DNA from: Spirosoma pollinicola
GTDB taxonomy: Bacteria; Bacteroidota; Bacteroidia; Cytophagales; Spirosomataceae
Direction of reading: 5' to 3'
Length of the DNA stretch: 64,000 nucleotides
Assembly (NCBI RefSeq): GCF_002831565.1
Contig: NZ_CP025096.1
Location: 1,488,001 to 1,552,000 of the forward strand
Within the stretch, counting starts at the first letter, position 1, and every line of letters starts with the position of its first letter. A program made the position numbers and the translations under genes. Below, piece by piece: positions 15,605 to 24,192 of this stretch. Under the pieces are notes generated by a model. That model had not been told where the DNA came from. It did not search any database and saw only the letters and a program-made list of their open reading frames with translations.

Positions 15605-16702
15605 TTATAGCGACCCGCGCCGGATCATGTAAAATGGATTTTTGACCTTAATGCGCTTGTTATCAAGTAATAATGAAGCTGCCGTGTAGCCCATTGCTTC
15701 AAAGTCGGTGGTGATAACCGTTATATTCAACAGTTCTTTAAGTGTCGTTTCATTGAATGAGATAATGCCAATTTCCTGACCTAACTCATAGCTCGACTGG
15801 CGCACCTTCTTGACCAACTCCGATAAATCTGTTTCCTCGACAACAACATACCCCGTACCAGCCTGGAGGTTTTCGTGGATAGCGTTCTCTTTAATACAGA
15901 ACTCTTTACGATAGTTGACGCAAAATGACCGAAAACCATGCGCAATTTCGGATGGGTAGTTGCCGTCGCTGGGCAAGATGAGCACCATTCGGCTGTACTT
16001 GTTCAATAAATCCTGCGCATTTTCAAGGGCCTCACAAATGTCTTTGTCAAAATTCTGATAAACGCTCAGGGGCGAGCCTGCCAGCTCCGACACATCTTTA
16101 TCAAGCAACACCAATTCGTTGGTGGGAATAGACTCGAGCACTTTTATATAATCGGCCTTATCCAAATCCTGGGTGAAATGGGGCATCACAACGTAATAGT
16201 TGTATTTGCCCATATTCTTCTCGATGATTTCCTGAAAGTGGCGGGCATTGTAATGGTGAATCTGAAGATCGACCGTTGCCTTGTCGCCAAGAGCTTTCAG
16301 GAAAGCATAATAAATTATTTTCTTGTAAGAACTTAGCTTGTTGAAAACGAGCAGGATTTTCAGCTTGGTCGTCGTGTTTGTCTGCACATAATACCCTTTG
16401 CCTTGCACCGACGTAATGTAGCCGCGTTCACGAAGTTCGCGGTATGCTTTTTCGACCGTATCACGGGCTAAATAATACTCGACACTTAACTCACTAATGG
16501 AGGGTAATTGCTCATTGTTTTTTAAAACGCCCCGTTCAATATCGGTAATGACCGACTGCACAATCTGCTTATACTTAGGCGTTTTGTCTTTTGGATTAAA
16601 CTGTAGCTTGTAAAGCGGAGAAAAAGAGTTGCAATAAACATCAACAAGATCCCCGTATGTTTGACGACGACTATGACCTGGAGACGTGATTTTAGCAATC
16701 AT
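15605..16702 (-). CDS. GntR family regulator with sugar-binding-like effector domain
   Basis: A transcription factor with a winged-helix GntR domain at about residues 38-105 (TPKYKQIVQSVITDIERG, then LPSISELSVEYYLARDTVEKAYRELRERGYI and the wing GKGYYV). Residues about 110-360 resemble the periplasmic-binding-protein-like effector domain of LacI-type proteins, a pairing common in Bacteroidota regulators of sugar use. The ATG at 16702 leaves about 37 residues before the DNA-binding domain, longer than usual, but no later ATG is available before it. It is divergent from the TonB receptor gene across a 496-base gap, which it may control. Confidence 0.85.
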   Translation of the reverse strand: MIAKITSPGHSRRQTYGDLVDVYCNSFSPLYKLQFNPKDKTPKYKQIVQSVITDIERGVLKNNEQLPSISELSVEYYLARDTVEKAYRELRERGYITSVQGKGYYVQTNTTTKLKILLVFNKLSSYKKIIYYAFLKALGDKATVDLQIHHYNARHFQEIIEKNMGKYNYYVVMPHFTQDLDKADYIKVLESIPTNELVLLDKDVSELAGSPLSVYQNFDKDICEALENAQDLLNKYSRMVLILPSDGNYPSEIAHGFRSFCVNYRKEFCIKENAIHENLQAGTGYVVVEETDLSELVKKVRQSSYELGQEIGIISFNETTLKELLNITVITTDFEAMGYTAASLLLDNKRIKVKNPFYMIRRGSL

Positions 16703-17198
16703 ACTTGCGGATAGTTTATGTATTATTCTGAGAGGGCAAATTTTCTGTCTACTATATTGTTAACTGACATCTATACAAGCTTCTACATAATAATGCACAT
16801 AAAGAAAGAATCAGCGCTTTTTTTTTATGCAAACGTTATCAGGAGCGTTTGCAAAGAGTATAAATGCCAGATTTTGTTGTAAAAAAGGAAGTGTGAATTT
16901 ATTGTAAATAGCTCTGATATCAGCTATAAACAAGGGGTTGTATTTGAAGGTTATTGTACTTTTTTAAGACATATTATTAGGAGGTTAAGCTTTTAATTGT
17001 GCCTTTTCCTGAAGAATGGCTGATGAAACTATTGACCATGATGATAACAATTTCGCGATCAGCGAGATAACAGTTCTTTAATAAAAGACAGGCTCGGGTT
17101 GGTAGATGGGCTCTCCCAGCGACTTTGTATAGTATATACAGTTTCACTTTCTACCCGCCAGCTGCCTTAATTTACCAGCTAATTTCGGTTTCAGAACG
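16703..17198. other. Divergent regulatory gap with candidate operator
   Basis: A 496-base, AT-rich gap between the leftward GntR regulator and the rightward TonB receptor. No coding frame is supported. It contains an 8-bp inverted repeat (16828-16853, described separately) and a 10-bp perfect palindrome CTGATATCAG at 16914-16923. The size and position suit a control region for one or both genes. Confidence 0.5.
16828..16853. promoter_or_regulatory. Candidate operator, TGCAAACG-N10-CGTTTGCA
   Basis: An 8-bp perfect inverted repeat with a 10-base spacer, 126 bases upstream of the GntR regulator start. The half-site resembles the GCAAACG words seen in LacI/GntR-type operators. Binding by the adjacent regulator is an inference from position only. 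Confidence 0.4.
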
Positions 17199-19622
17199 AT
17201 GCATCGAACCTTTATAAATCTTACATTTTTTTATTTCATCTTATTCCCTGTATTTACTTTTTCTCAAACACTGGTACCACGCCAAGCCTGGATTCGGGGT
17301 ACGCTGGTAGACGAGAAAAAAGCACCTCTTCCCTTTACAACGGTTGCTTTGCATCGAACCACCGATTCGTCATTGGTGACTGGTGTGGTGGCCGATGAGG
17401 CTGGCGTCTTTGGAATACAAGCCAAAGCCGGGCAATACTTTCTGAAAATCAGCGCAGTGGCTTTTCGGGAAAAAATTGTTTCAGCTATTTCGCTGGCTGA
17501 AGAGGATAAACAATTGGGAACGCTGGTGCTCATTGCCAGCGCCAAACGGCTGGACGAAGTCGTTGTGGTAGGAGAGAAAAGCCAGATGGAACTGGCCTTG
17601 GATAAACGCATTTTCAATGTTGGTAAAGATCTCGCCAATGCCGGAGGAACGGCATCTGATATCTTAAAGAACATTCCTTCGGTAGCCGTAGATGGCGATG
17701 GCAACGTTAGCCTGCGCGGAAGCAATAGTGTTCGTATCCTGATTGACGGAAAGCCATCGGGGCTGGTAAGTTTCAAAGGCGGGAGCGGTTTGCAGCAACT
17801 GCAAGGCAGCATGATTGAGCGGGTTGAGGTGATCACGAATCCATCGGCTCGGTATGAGGCAGAAGGAATGGGGGGTATTATAAACATCGTTTTAAAGAAA
17901 GAGCGGAAAGAAGGAATCAATGGCTCCTTTGATGTTATTACTGGCTATCCAAGCAATTTTGGAGCCGCGGCAAATATCAATTATAGGCGTAAAAATCTGA
18001 ACTTCTTCGTCAACTATACCGCTTCCTTCCGAAATACGCCGGGCCGTAGTTCCCTGTATCAGGAGGTGTACAGCAACGACACAACATTTGTTTATCGGCA
18101 AAACTCAACAAGTAGCCTGAAGGGTCAGAATAATAATGCACGTGCTGGTATTGACTATTTTTTCAGTCCTAAAAGTATTCTAACGGCTTCCTACACCTGG
18201 CGGCTTAGTAAAGGCAAGCGCTTTTCTGATATTCAGTATTTGGATTATAAAGCCAACACCAATACTATTCTGCAAAGCCGCACAAACCGAACGCAGGACG
18301 AAACCGAAACTGAGCCGAATTCCGAGTATGTGGTAAGTTATAAAAAAACCTTTGCCCGTGAGGGACACGAACTGACCGCCGATGTACGCTATCTGGATAA
18401 CTGGGAAAAGTCGGACCAGTATTTTGCCCAGCAAACGTTTCTGCCGGATGGCAGCCCTTCCGGAATACCTAACCTTCTGCAACGGGCCATTAATGACGAA
18501 ACCGAAAAGCAGTTGCTGGTTCAGGTCGACTATGTGCGCCCATTTGCCAAAGATGGTAAGCTGGAAGGGGGGGTACGCCTGAGTTCACGGGATATGACCA
18601 ATAACTACACCGTTACTCAACAAAATTCAGATTATAGCTGGACACAACTACCGGGCCTGACCAATGATTTTTTATATGTTGAAAAGATCAATGCACTCTA
18701 TGGTATCGTGGGGAATAAGGTTCGCAAATTCTCCTATCAACTGGGCTTACGGGCTGAGTGGACTGATGTGACAACGACGCTTAAACAAACGAATAATGTT
18801 AACCCCCGCAGCTACGCCAATCTGTTCCCGAGTGTGCATGCCACCTATGATTTACCCCATCAACATGCCTTACAAATCAGCTATAGCCGCCGGGTACGTA
18901 GGCCACAATACAATGATTTAAGCCCGTTTATGACGTTTAGCGATAATCGTAACTTCTTCAGTGGAAACCCGGATCTGAATCCCGAGTTTACGAATGCGTT
19001 CGAAATTGGTCATGTCAAATACGTTGAAAAAGGGTCGATGAGCTCGTCGATCTATTACCGGCACACAACGGGAAAGATTATCAGGATTCGCCGGGTCGAT
19101 GAGCAGGGAAATTCCAACACACGCCCTGAAAACCTGGCCACGGAAGATTCCTATGGCGCCGAATTTGCTGGCTCGTACGCACTTTATAAATGGTGGAAAC
19201 TCGACGGCAGCGTTAACTTTTTTCGGGCTATAACCAATGGCGGCAACCTCGACGCGAGTTACCAAAGCGATACCTACAGTTGGTTTACCCGCCTGACTTC
19301 CCGCTTTACTATACTCAAAAACACGGACTTTCAGTGGCGGGGAAATTACGAAGCTCCTCAAAAAACACCACAGGGAAGCCGAAAAGCCATTACTACGTTA
19401 GATCTATCTTTAAGTAAAGATGTGCTCAAAAATAATGGCACATTGGTTCTCAATGTCATCGACGTTTTTAACTCCCGCCGTTACCGATCCATTACAGAGG
19501 GCGAAAACTTTTACACCGAAAGCAATTCGCAGGGACGCCTGCGCCAGATAAACGTGACGTTCAATTATCGACTGCATCAGGCTAAAAAGAAAACGAAAGA
19601 GCCGGGCGAAGGGGAGTTTTAG
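17199..19622 (+). CDS. TonB-dependent outer-membrane receptor, OMP beta-barrel 3 type
   Basis: An outer-membrane active transporter or receptor energised by TonB. Residues 1-22 are a signal peptide (ending TFSQ). Residues about 28-115 form a carboxypeptidase-regulatory-like Ig domain (GTLVDEKKAPLPFTTVALH). The plug covers about 130-235, with SDILKNIPSVAVDGDGNVSLRG, ILIDGKPSG and IERVEVITNPSARYEAEGMGGIINI. The remaining 570 residues are a beta-barrel ending with a short Lys-rich tail rather than the classical aromatic terminus. No SusD partner follows, so it is not a canonical SusCD polysaccharide locus. ATG start; the GntR regulator is divergent and may control it. Substrate unknown. Confidence 0.9.
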   Translation: MHRTFINLTFFYFILFPVFTFSQTLVPRQAWIRGTLVDEKKAPLPFTTVALHRTTDSSLVTGVVADEAGVFGIQAKAGQYFLKISAVAFREKIVSAISLAEEDKQLGTLVLIASAKRLDEVVVVGEKSQMELALDKRIFNVGKDLANAGGTASDILKNIPSVAVDGDGNVSLRGSNSVRILIDGKPSGLVSFKGGSGLQQLQGSMIERVEVITNPSARYEAEGMGGIINIVLKKERKEGINGSFDVITGYPSNFGAAANINYRRKNLNFFVNYTASFRNTPGRSSLYQEVYSNDTTFVYRQNSTSSLKGQNNNARAGIDYFFSPKSILTASYTWRLSKGKRFSDIQYLDYKANTNTILQSRTNRTQDETETEPNSEYVVSYKKTFAREGHELTADVRYLDNWEKSDQYFAQQTFLPDGSPSGIPNLLQRAINDETEKQLLVQVDYVRPFAKDGKLEGGVRLSSRDMTNNYTVTQQNSDYSWTQLPGLTNDFLYVEKINALYGIVGNKVRKFSYQLGLRAEWTDVTTTLKQTNNVNPRSYANLFPSVHATYDLPHQHALQISYSRRVRRPQYNDLSPFMTFSDNRNFFSGNPDLNPEFTNAFEIGHVKYVEKGSMSSSIYYRHTTGKIIRIRRVDEQGNSNTRPENLATEDSYGAEFAGSYALYKWWKLDGSVNFFRAITNGGNLDASYQSDTYSWFTRLTSRFTILKNTDFQWRGNYEAPQKTPQGSRKAITTLDLSLSKDVLKNNGTLVLNVIDVFNSRRYRSITEGENFYTESNSQGRLRQINVTFNYRLHQAKKKTKEPGEGEF

Positions 19623-19688
19623 GCCTGTAAGTGCCGGATTGGTTATGAACCTGTTTGGCGATAAAGTTGTCTTTTCTCGCAGGCATCT

Positions 19689-20183
19689 GTGAGTAATAGA
19701 TCAGTAATCGAAATCAACTTGACAAACGCACATCAACAAACGAAAGCGGGGCTTTTGGCCTTATGCCAAACATACATCCAAAAGCGAATTGATACCGCCC
19801 GACAAGCTATGGAAAGCGCTCAGGAAGCGGCTAATTCCGAGTCGAAAAGCAGCGCGGGTGACAAGTACGAAACCGGCAGGGCAATGGCCCAAAACGAACG
19901 TGATCGCAATGCTCAGTTACTGGCCGAGGCCAAAAAAGTTGACGGAGAACTGAAGCAACTTGCTATCGAAAAAACATATGAAACCGTTCTGCCGGGAAGT
20001 CTGGCAGTTACGAATCAGGGGTTATTTTTTATTAGTATCGGCGCCGGAAGGCTAACGCTCGATGGCGTGGATTACTTCGCCGTATCGGCGGCATCGCCAA
20101 TCGGAACAGCCCTGACTGGCCGAAAGGCAAATGACACCGTTACGTTTAATAAGCTGGACTATACTGTGCTGGACGTTTATTGA
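19689..20183 (+). CDS. GreA/GreB-like protein
   Basis: A 164-residue protein resembling transcript-cleavage factors in layout: an N-terminal coiled-coil-like region (residues 10-95, with SAGDKYETGRAMAQNERDRN at the position of the Gre finger) and a C-terminal globular region ending SPIGTALTGRKANDTVTF...YTVLDV, which matches the Gre FKBP-like fold. The acidic fingertip of true GreA (two acids that hold magnesium) is not convincingly conserved, so it may bind the RNA polymerase channel without cleavage activity. GTG start at 19689; no later ATG precedes the coiled coil. Similar proteins are sometimes mislabelled as 3-oxoacyl-ACP synthase. It ends 24 bases before the convergent amidohydrolase. 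Confidence 0.65.
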   Translation: MSNRSVIEINLTNAHQQTKAGLLALCQTYIQKRIDTARQAMESAQEAANSESKSSAGDKYETGRAMAQNERDRNAQLLAEAKKVDGELKQLAIEKTYETVLPGSLAVTNQGLFFISIGAGRLTLDGVDYFAVSAASPIGTALTGRKANDTVTFNKLDYTVLDVY

Positions 20184-20202
20184 CAGGATCAAAGCCTGTC
20201 AA
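20180..20202. terminator. Small hairpin between convergent genes
   Basis: An 8-bp stem TTGACAGG / CCTGTCAA with a 7-base loop overlaps the stop of the GreA-like gene and precedes the stop of the convergent amidohydrolase gene. No long T tract, so termination is only moderately supported. Confidence 0.35.
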
Positions 20203-20207
20203 AAACC

Positions 20208-21839
20208 TTAAAATACCCGTTCGCCACCAATCCAGGTCTGTTTCACCTTTGTCTGGCGTAACTGCGGATTCGGGGCAGTCATGATATCGCGGTCGAGAAT
20301 AACAAAATCGGCTTGTTTACCAGGGGCAATGCTACCCCGCAGATGATCTTCGAAGCAGGCATAAGCGGCCCAGCGTGTCATGGCCAGCAATGCCGATTTA
20401 CGATCAACGGCATTCTCCATCTGATAGCCGCCTGCCGGGAAATTTTTAGCATCCTGCCGCGCCACAACTGAGTGAAAGCCAAAGAGAGGGTTAACCGCTT
20501 CGACCGGAAAATCACTACCAAAGGCAATCATGTTGTTTTGCTTCATCAAATCCTTGAACGCATACGCCCCTTTCACCCGAATAGGCCCCAATCGCTCGGT
20601 GGCCCAGTACATATCCGAGGTGGCATGTGTAGGCTGAACCGACGGGATGATTGAATACTTACCAAACTTATAAAAATCATCGGCAGATATAACCTGGGCG
20701 TGCTCAATGCGCCAGCGCCGGCCGTTGTGGCCCTTCAATAATTTTCCATAAAGGTCGAGCATGAGGTGGTTGGCCGAGTCGCCAATGCAGTGCGTATTTG
20801 CCTGAAAATTCGATGCGTAGAGTAGCTTGGTTACGCGTTCCAGTTCTGATGGTCCAAGCAATAGGAAGCCCCCTGTTTCGGGGCGGTCGCTGTAGGGGCG
20901 ACGGAGGCAGGCACCACGTGAGCCCAAGGCCCCATCGGCATACAGTTTAAACGAACGGACGGTAAGCCAATCAGTTTGGAAAGGGCCCCGTTTTAAAAAG
21001 TAATTTAGATTCGGCTCGCCAAGGCTAATCATAGCATAATCACGAATTTTCAATTTTTTCGCTTTTTGCAGGCTGTCGATCAGGTTAATTTCGTCAGGGC
21101 TGATACCCGCATCGGATACCGTTGTCAGGCCTAGCGACACACAAACTTTCTGAGCGGCCAGCAACATTTGAGCTTTATCGGTCAAATCGGGTTGAGGAAT
21201 TACGCGCTTGATGAGCTGCATGGCATTATCGACCAAAACCCCGGTCGGCTGTCCACGTTGAACGATCACCTCTCCTCCCGGCAATGTAGAGCCAGCCGTA
21301 ACCTGCGCCAAACGAAGAGCTTTGGAGTTTACGAACAGGGCGTGACCATCCACCCGCATCAGAGCAACGGGAACATCGGGGAAAGCCGCGTCTAATTTTT
21401 CTTTTGTCGGAAAAGTTTTTTCCGGCCAATCATTTTGATCCCAGCCTCTCCCCGTAAGCCACATGGCTTCGGGGTGTTGCTTGCGGAATGATTGGAGTCG
21501 TTCGAGCAATTCATCGTATGATGCGGTGCCAACAAGGTCGGCTTGAGTAAGTACCTGGCCCAGTCCCAGAAAGTGGGAGTGAGGGTCATAAAAGCCGGGA
21601 TACACGGCCTGACCGTCTAAATCGACCGTACTATCAGCAGTGTAGTCATTTTCCAGCGTGCTGGTTTTGCCAACAGCGATAAATTTTCCGTCTTTAACGA
21701 CAAACGCATCGGCGATGGCGAAACTTGAGTCAGCTGTATAAACATGGGCGTTTTTGACGAGCAAATCAGCTTTTTTCTTCGATGTACAGCCCGGAAGGAG
21801 GACCGCAAGGAGTGAGGTTAGTACCAGTAAACGGTGCAT
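20208..21839 (-). CDS. YtcJ-like amidohydrolase, lipoprotein
   Basis: A metal-dependent hydrolase of the amidohydrolase superfamily, probably acting on amides or ureas. The ATG at 21839 gives a lipoprotein signal peptide with lipobox LLPGC (MHRLLVLTSLLAVLLPGCTS); the upstream frame to 21896 is unlikely. Metal ligands are visible in DPHSHFLG near the N-terminus, NTHCIGDSAN and RIEHAQ in the middle, and FGSDFPVEAVNP late. The C-terminal GKQADFVILDRDI is the typical composite beta-sandwich end of the superfamily. Length (543) is normal for YtcJ-type enzymes. Substrate unknown. Membrane anchoring suggests action in the periplasm. Confidence 0.87.
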   Translation of the reverse strand: MHRLLVLTSLLAVLLPGCTSKKKADLLVKNAHVYTADSSFAIADAFVVKDGKFIAVGKTSTLENDYTADSTVDLDGQAVYPGFYDPHSHFLGLGQVLTQADLVGTASYDELLERLQSFRKQHPEAMWLTGRGWDQNDWPEKTFPTKEKLDAAFPDVPVALMRVDGHALFVNSKALRLAQVTAGSTLPGGEVIVQRGQPTGVLVDNAMQLIKRVIPQPDLTDKAQMLLAAQKVCVSLGLTTVSDAGISPDEINLIDSLQKAKKLKIRDYAMISLGEPNLNYFLKRGPFQTDWLTVRSFKLYADGALGSRGACLRRPYSDRPETGGFLLLGPSELERVTKLLYASNFQANTHCIGDSANHLMLDLYGKLLKGHNGRRWRIEHAQVISADDFYKFGKYSIIPSVQPTHATSDMYWATERLGPIRVKGAYAFKDLMKQNNMIAFGSDFPVEAVNPLFGFHSVVARQDAKNFPAGGYQMENAVDRKSALLAMTRWAAYACFEDHLRGSIAPGKQADFVILDRDIMTAPNPQLRQTKVKQTWIGGERVF

Positions 21840-21909
21840 AATGACATATGGGTGAAAAAATGCAAGATAGTGAAAGTTGATAAGCTGACGAGTCAATCGT
21901 AGATTCTCT

Positions 21910-21917
21910 TACTTTTG
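21910..21917 (+). promoter_or_regulatory. Candidate -7 promoter box (TACTTTTG) for tolC-type gene
   Basis: An exact match to the Bacteroidota -7 consensus TAnnTTTG, 30 bases before the ATG of the TolC-family gene. No clear -33 TTG at the best spacing was found. Confidence 0.45.
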
Positions 21918-21946
21918 TCATACTTGTAATTGATAATCTGTATTCA

Positions 21947-23320
21947 ATGAAACTCAGCAGTTGTATTCTTCTTGCTCTTCTTCCATTTTCGGTCTTTGCT
22001 CAAGCCTATAAAAACCCGTTACAACGTGCTCAACGAAACGCATATGTCATTCAGCAGGGAGAGGTAACAAACCTTTCGCAAGTCATTGCGGTGGCGTTAG
22101 AGAAAAACTACCAGATCCGAATTGCCCGTACTCAGGAACAGATCACACAGTTCAATGCCACGTATGGTAATGCTGGTTTTTTGCCCGTTCTGACAGGTAA
22201 CCTTAGCCGAAATAACAGTCGGCAGAATCTACAACAGGAATATTTTTCAGCCCAGGCACCCACAAACGTCTCTGGCGTATTGAATGCCAATACGGTGGTT
22301 GGGGTTAACCTGAACTGGACGCTATTTAACGGGCTTGGCATGTTTATTTTGTACGATCAACTCGCTGAGCAAACTCGGCTAGCCGAAGTGACGACCCGCG
22401 CCAACGTCGAACAAACGGTCGCTAACATTGCCACGTCCTACTATAATGTTGTTCGGCAATTACAACGATTACTAACATTACGGCAGGCACTGGATATTTC
22501 GCGCGACCGGCTTGAGCTGGCCCGCGATTCATATGAAGTGGGTACACGCTCGAAAGTTGATTTTCTCAGCGCCCAGGTCGATTACAATACAGACAGTTCG
22601 GCGCTACTAACTCAAACACAGCTGTTGCAGGCAGCTAAAATCGGGTTAAATCAATTACTGGTGCGTGATCCTAATACAGAGTTTGCCGTGCGGGATTCAA
22701 TTATTGCCCGGAACAATCTGGCCATCGAACCACTTCGAGAATCGCTATCAACAAATAACCCGTTGTTAATAGCGGCTGTGTATAATCGTCACATTGCCGA
22801 TTTGAGCATTAAACTGGCTAAAGCACAACAGTTACCAACCGTGACGTTCCAGAGTGGATATAACTATACATCCATCAACAACCAGGGTGGCTTTGGCGTT
22901 AGATCGGCTAATAACACCACGCTCTTATATAACCTTCAGGCTTCTGTCCCCATTTTTAATGGGTTAAACCAACGACGCCTTAATCAAGTGGCCCGGGCCA
23001 ACTCCGTAATTGCCGAGTATCAGGAAGCGAATCAGCGAATTGTGTTGCAAACGGCTTTGGAGCAGACCTACTCGCAGTATGTGAACAATCTTAATCTGCT
23101 CAATCTGGAAGTTCAGAATAATCAATTGGCGAATCAAAACGTCGATATTGCTTATGATCGATACCGTATTGGTAATTCTACCTTCGTTGAGTTTCGGGAT
23201 GTGCAGAGGAATGCTATCGACGCACAAAATCGCCTAATCGAAGCTGAATACAACGCCAAAGCTGCTGAAATTGAATTGCTGCGCCTGAGTAGTACCATCA
23301 CACGTGATCTTGCGCAGTAA
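21947..23320 (+). CDS. TolC family outer-membrane efflux protein
   Basis: A trimeric outer-membrane channel subunit for efflux or type I export. Residues 1-19 are a signal peptide ending VFAQA. The rest is the usual duplicated OEP layout: long helical hairpins with heptads (LQRLLTLRQALDISRDRLELARDSYE and the second-half counterpart NQNVDIAYDRYRIGNSTFVEFRD) and short beta strands. The repeated DSYEVGT / DRYRIGN turn is a hallmark. Length (457) is normal. No membrane-fusion protein or RND/ABC pump lies beside it, so its inner-membrane partner is elsewhere. A TAnnTTTG box lies 30 bases upstream. Confidence 0.9.
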   Translation: MKLSSCILLALLPFSVFAQAYKNPLQRAQRNAYVIQQGEVTNLSQVIAVALEKNYQIRIARTQEQITQFNATYGNAGFLPVLTGNLSRNNSRQNLQQEYFSAQAPTNVSGVLNANTVVGVNLNWTLFNGLGMFILYDQLAEQTRLAEVTTRANVEQTVANIATSYYNVVRQLQRLLTLRQALDISRDRLELARDSYEVGTRSKVDFLSAQVDYNTDSSALLTQTQLLQAAKIGLNQLLVRDPNTEFAVRDSIIARNNLAIEPLRESLSTNNPLLIAAVYNRHIADLSIKLAKAQQLPTVTFQSGYNYTSINNQGGFGVRSANNTTLLYNLQASVPIFNGLNQRRLNQVARANSVIAEYQEANQRIVLQTALEQTYSQYVNNLNLLNLEVQNNQLANQNVDIAYDRYRIGNSTFVEFRDVQRNAIDAQNRLIEAEYNAKAAEIELLRLSSTITRDLAQ

Positions 23321-23411
23321 ATAGGCCAGCCTGGGTGAACAGTTACCTGGCAAGCATGTTTAATGTCTTATGGGCTCAATTTATTAGCGTCCATAACACA
23401 TTCATAGCACT

Positions 23412-24104
23412 ATGCCAGAGCCAATTGAGCCCTTCGACTGGGGGCGCATGTTCATTCATGATTTCCCATTAACATACCTCGGCGAGGTAGCTTTTCGGAC
23501 GGCTTTCATGTTCGTTATTCTACTAACCGCCTTGACCGTATCGGGAAAGCGGGAAGTAAGGCAACTGTCTATTTACGAACTGGTTTTACTGATTGGGTTG
23601 GGTTCTGCTGCGGGCGATCCCATGTTTTACGACGATGTCCCTCTTGCATCGGCAGTAGTTGTGTTTATCGTCATGATGAGCTGCTATAAACTAGCTACCT
23701 ATATCAGCGATAAGAATAAAAAGGTCCGGCATGTAATTGAAGGTCAGCCTGTTTATGTTATTGAAAATGGCTGCATTCTTACCCGGAATTTCGATCGGGA
23801 GGATTTGGGGTTGGATGATTTGTTCTCCGATTTACGAGTGGAGGGAATCGAACACCTGGGGCAGGTACGTACGGCTATTCTGGAGCCAAATGGACAGCTT
23901 AGTGTTTTTCAATTTAATGCAGAGGCTGTTCGGCCGGGGTTACCAATTCTGCCAAATGAACTTAAAAAGCATTCAGAACACATTGACCAGTCTGGCGATT
24001 ATGCCTGCTGTAGCTGTGGTAATGTGCAGATGTTCAACGCACCCGCTGATCGGGTGCATTGCCAGCAATGCAACAAAACAGGCTGGGTAAAGGCGATTAA
24101 ATAG
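23412..24104 (+). CDS. DUF421 (YetF/YcaP-type) membrane protein with C-terminal zinc ribbon
   Basis: An inner-membrane protein of unknown function. Three hydrophobic segments lie at about residues 24-43, 52-70 and 78-97, followed by the cytoplasmic DUF421 domain with the PVYVIENG and DLRVEGIEHLGQVRTAILEPNGQLSVF hallmarks. After residue 195 there is an added rubredoxin-like zinc ribbon: Cys199/Cys202 and Cys217/Cys220 in CCSC and CQQC. That tail may bind zinc or iron. ATG start at 23412. A strong bidirectional hairpin follows and separates it from the convergent topoisomerase gene. Confidence 0.82.
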   Translation: MPEPIEPFDWGRMFIHDFPLTYLGEVAFRTAFMFVILLTALTVSGKREVRQLSIYELVLLIGLGSAAGDPMFYDDVPLASAVVVFIVMMSCYKLATYISDKNKKVRHVIEGQPVYVIENGCILTRNFDREDLGLDDLFSDLRVEGIEHLGQVRTAILEPNGQLSVFQFNAEAVRPGLPILPNELKKHSEHIDQSGDYACCSCGNVQMFNAPADRVHCQQCNKTGWVKAIK

Positions 24105-24113
24105 GACTGATAC

Positions 24114-24151
24114 AAAAAAGCAGTGCCCGAATTATGCGACACTGCTTTTTT
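24114..24151. terminator. Bidirectional Rho-independent terminator
   Basis: A perfect 12-bp stem AAAAAAGCAGTG / CACTGCTTTTTT with a 14-base loop lies between the convergent DUF421 and topoisomerase IB genes. A and T tracts at the stem base allow termination in both directions. Confidence 0.85.
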
Positions 24152-24192
24152 ATATGAGATGAGGCTACAAGTTTATACTAATCGGTAACGTG

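Noticed and set aside
17199..19622. SusC of a polysaccharide utilisation locus
   Set aside because: No SusD gene follows and the barrel is of the shorter OMP-3 type.
19689..20183. 3-oxoacyl-ACP synthase, a name some databases use for such proteins
   Set aside because: There is no condensing-enzyme fold or active-site Cys in 164 residues; the pattern fits Gre factors.
24114..24151. CRISPR or small RNA at the AT-flanked hairpin
   Set aside because: It is a single hairpin with T tracts between convergent stops, fully explained as a terminator.
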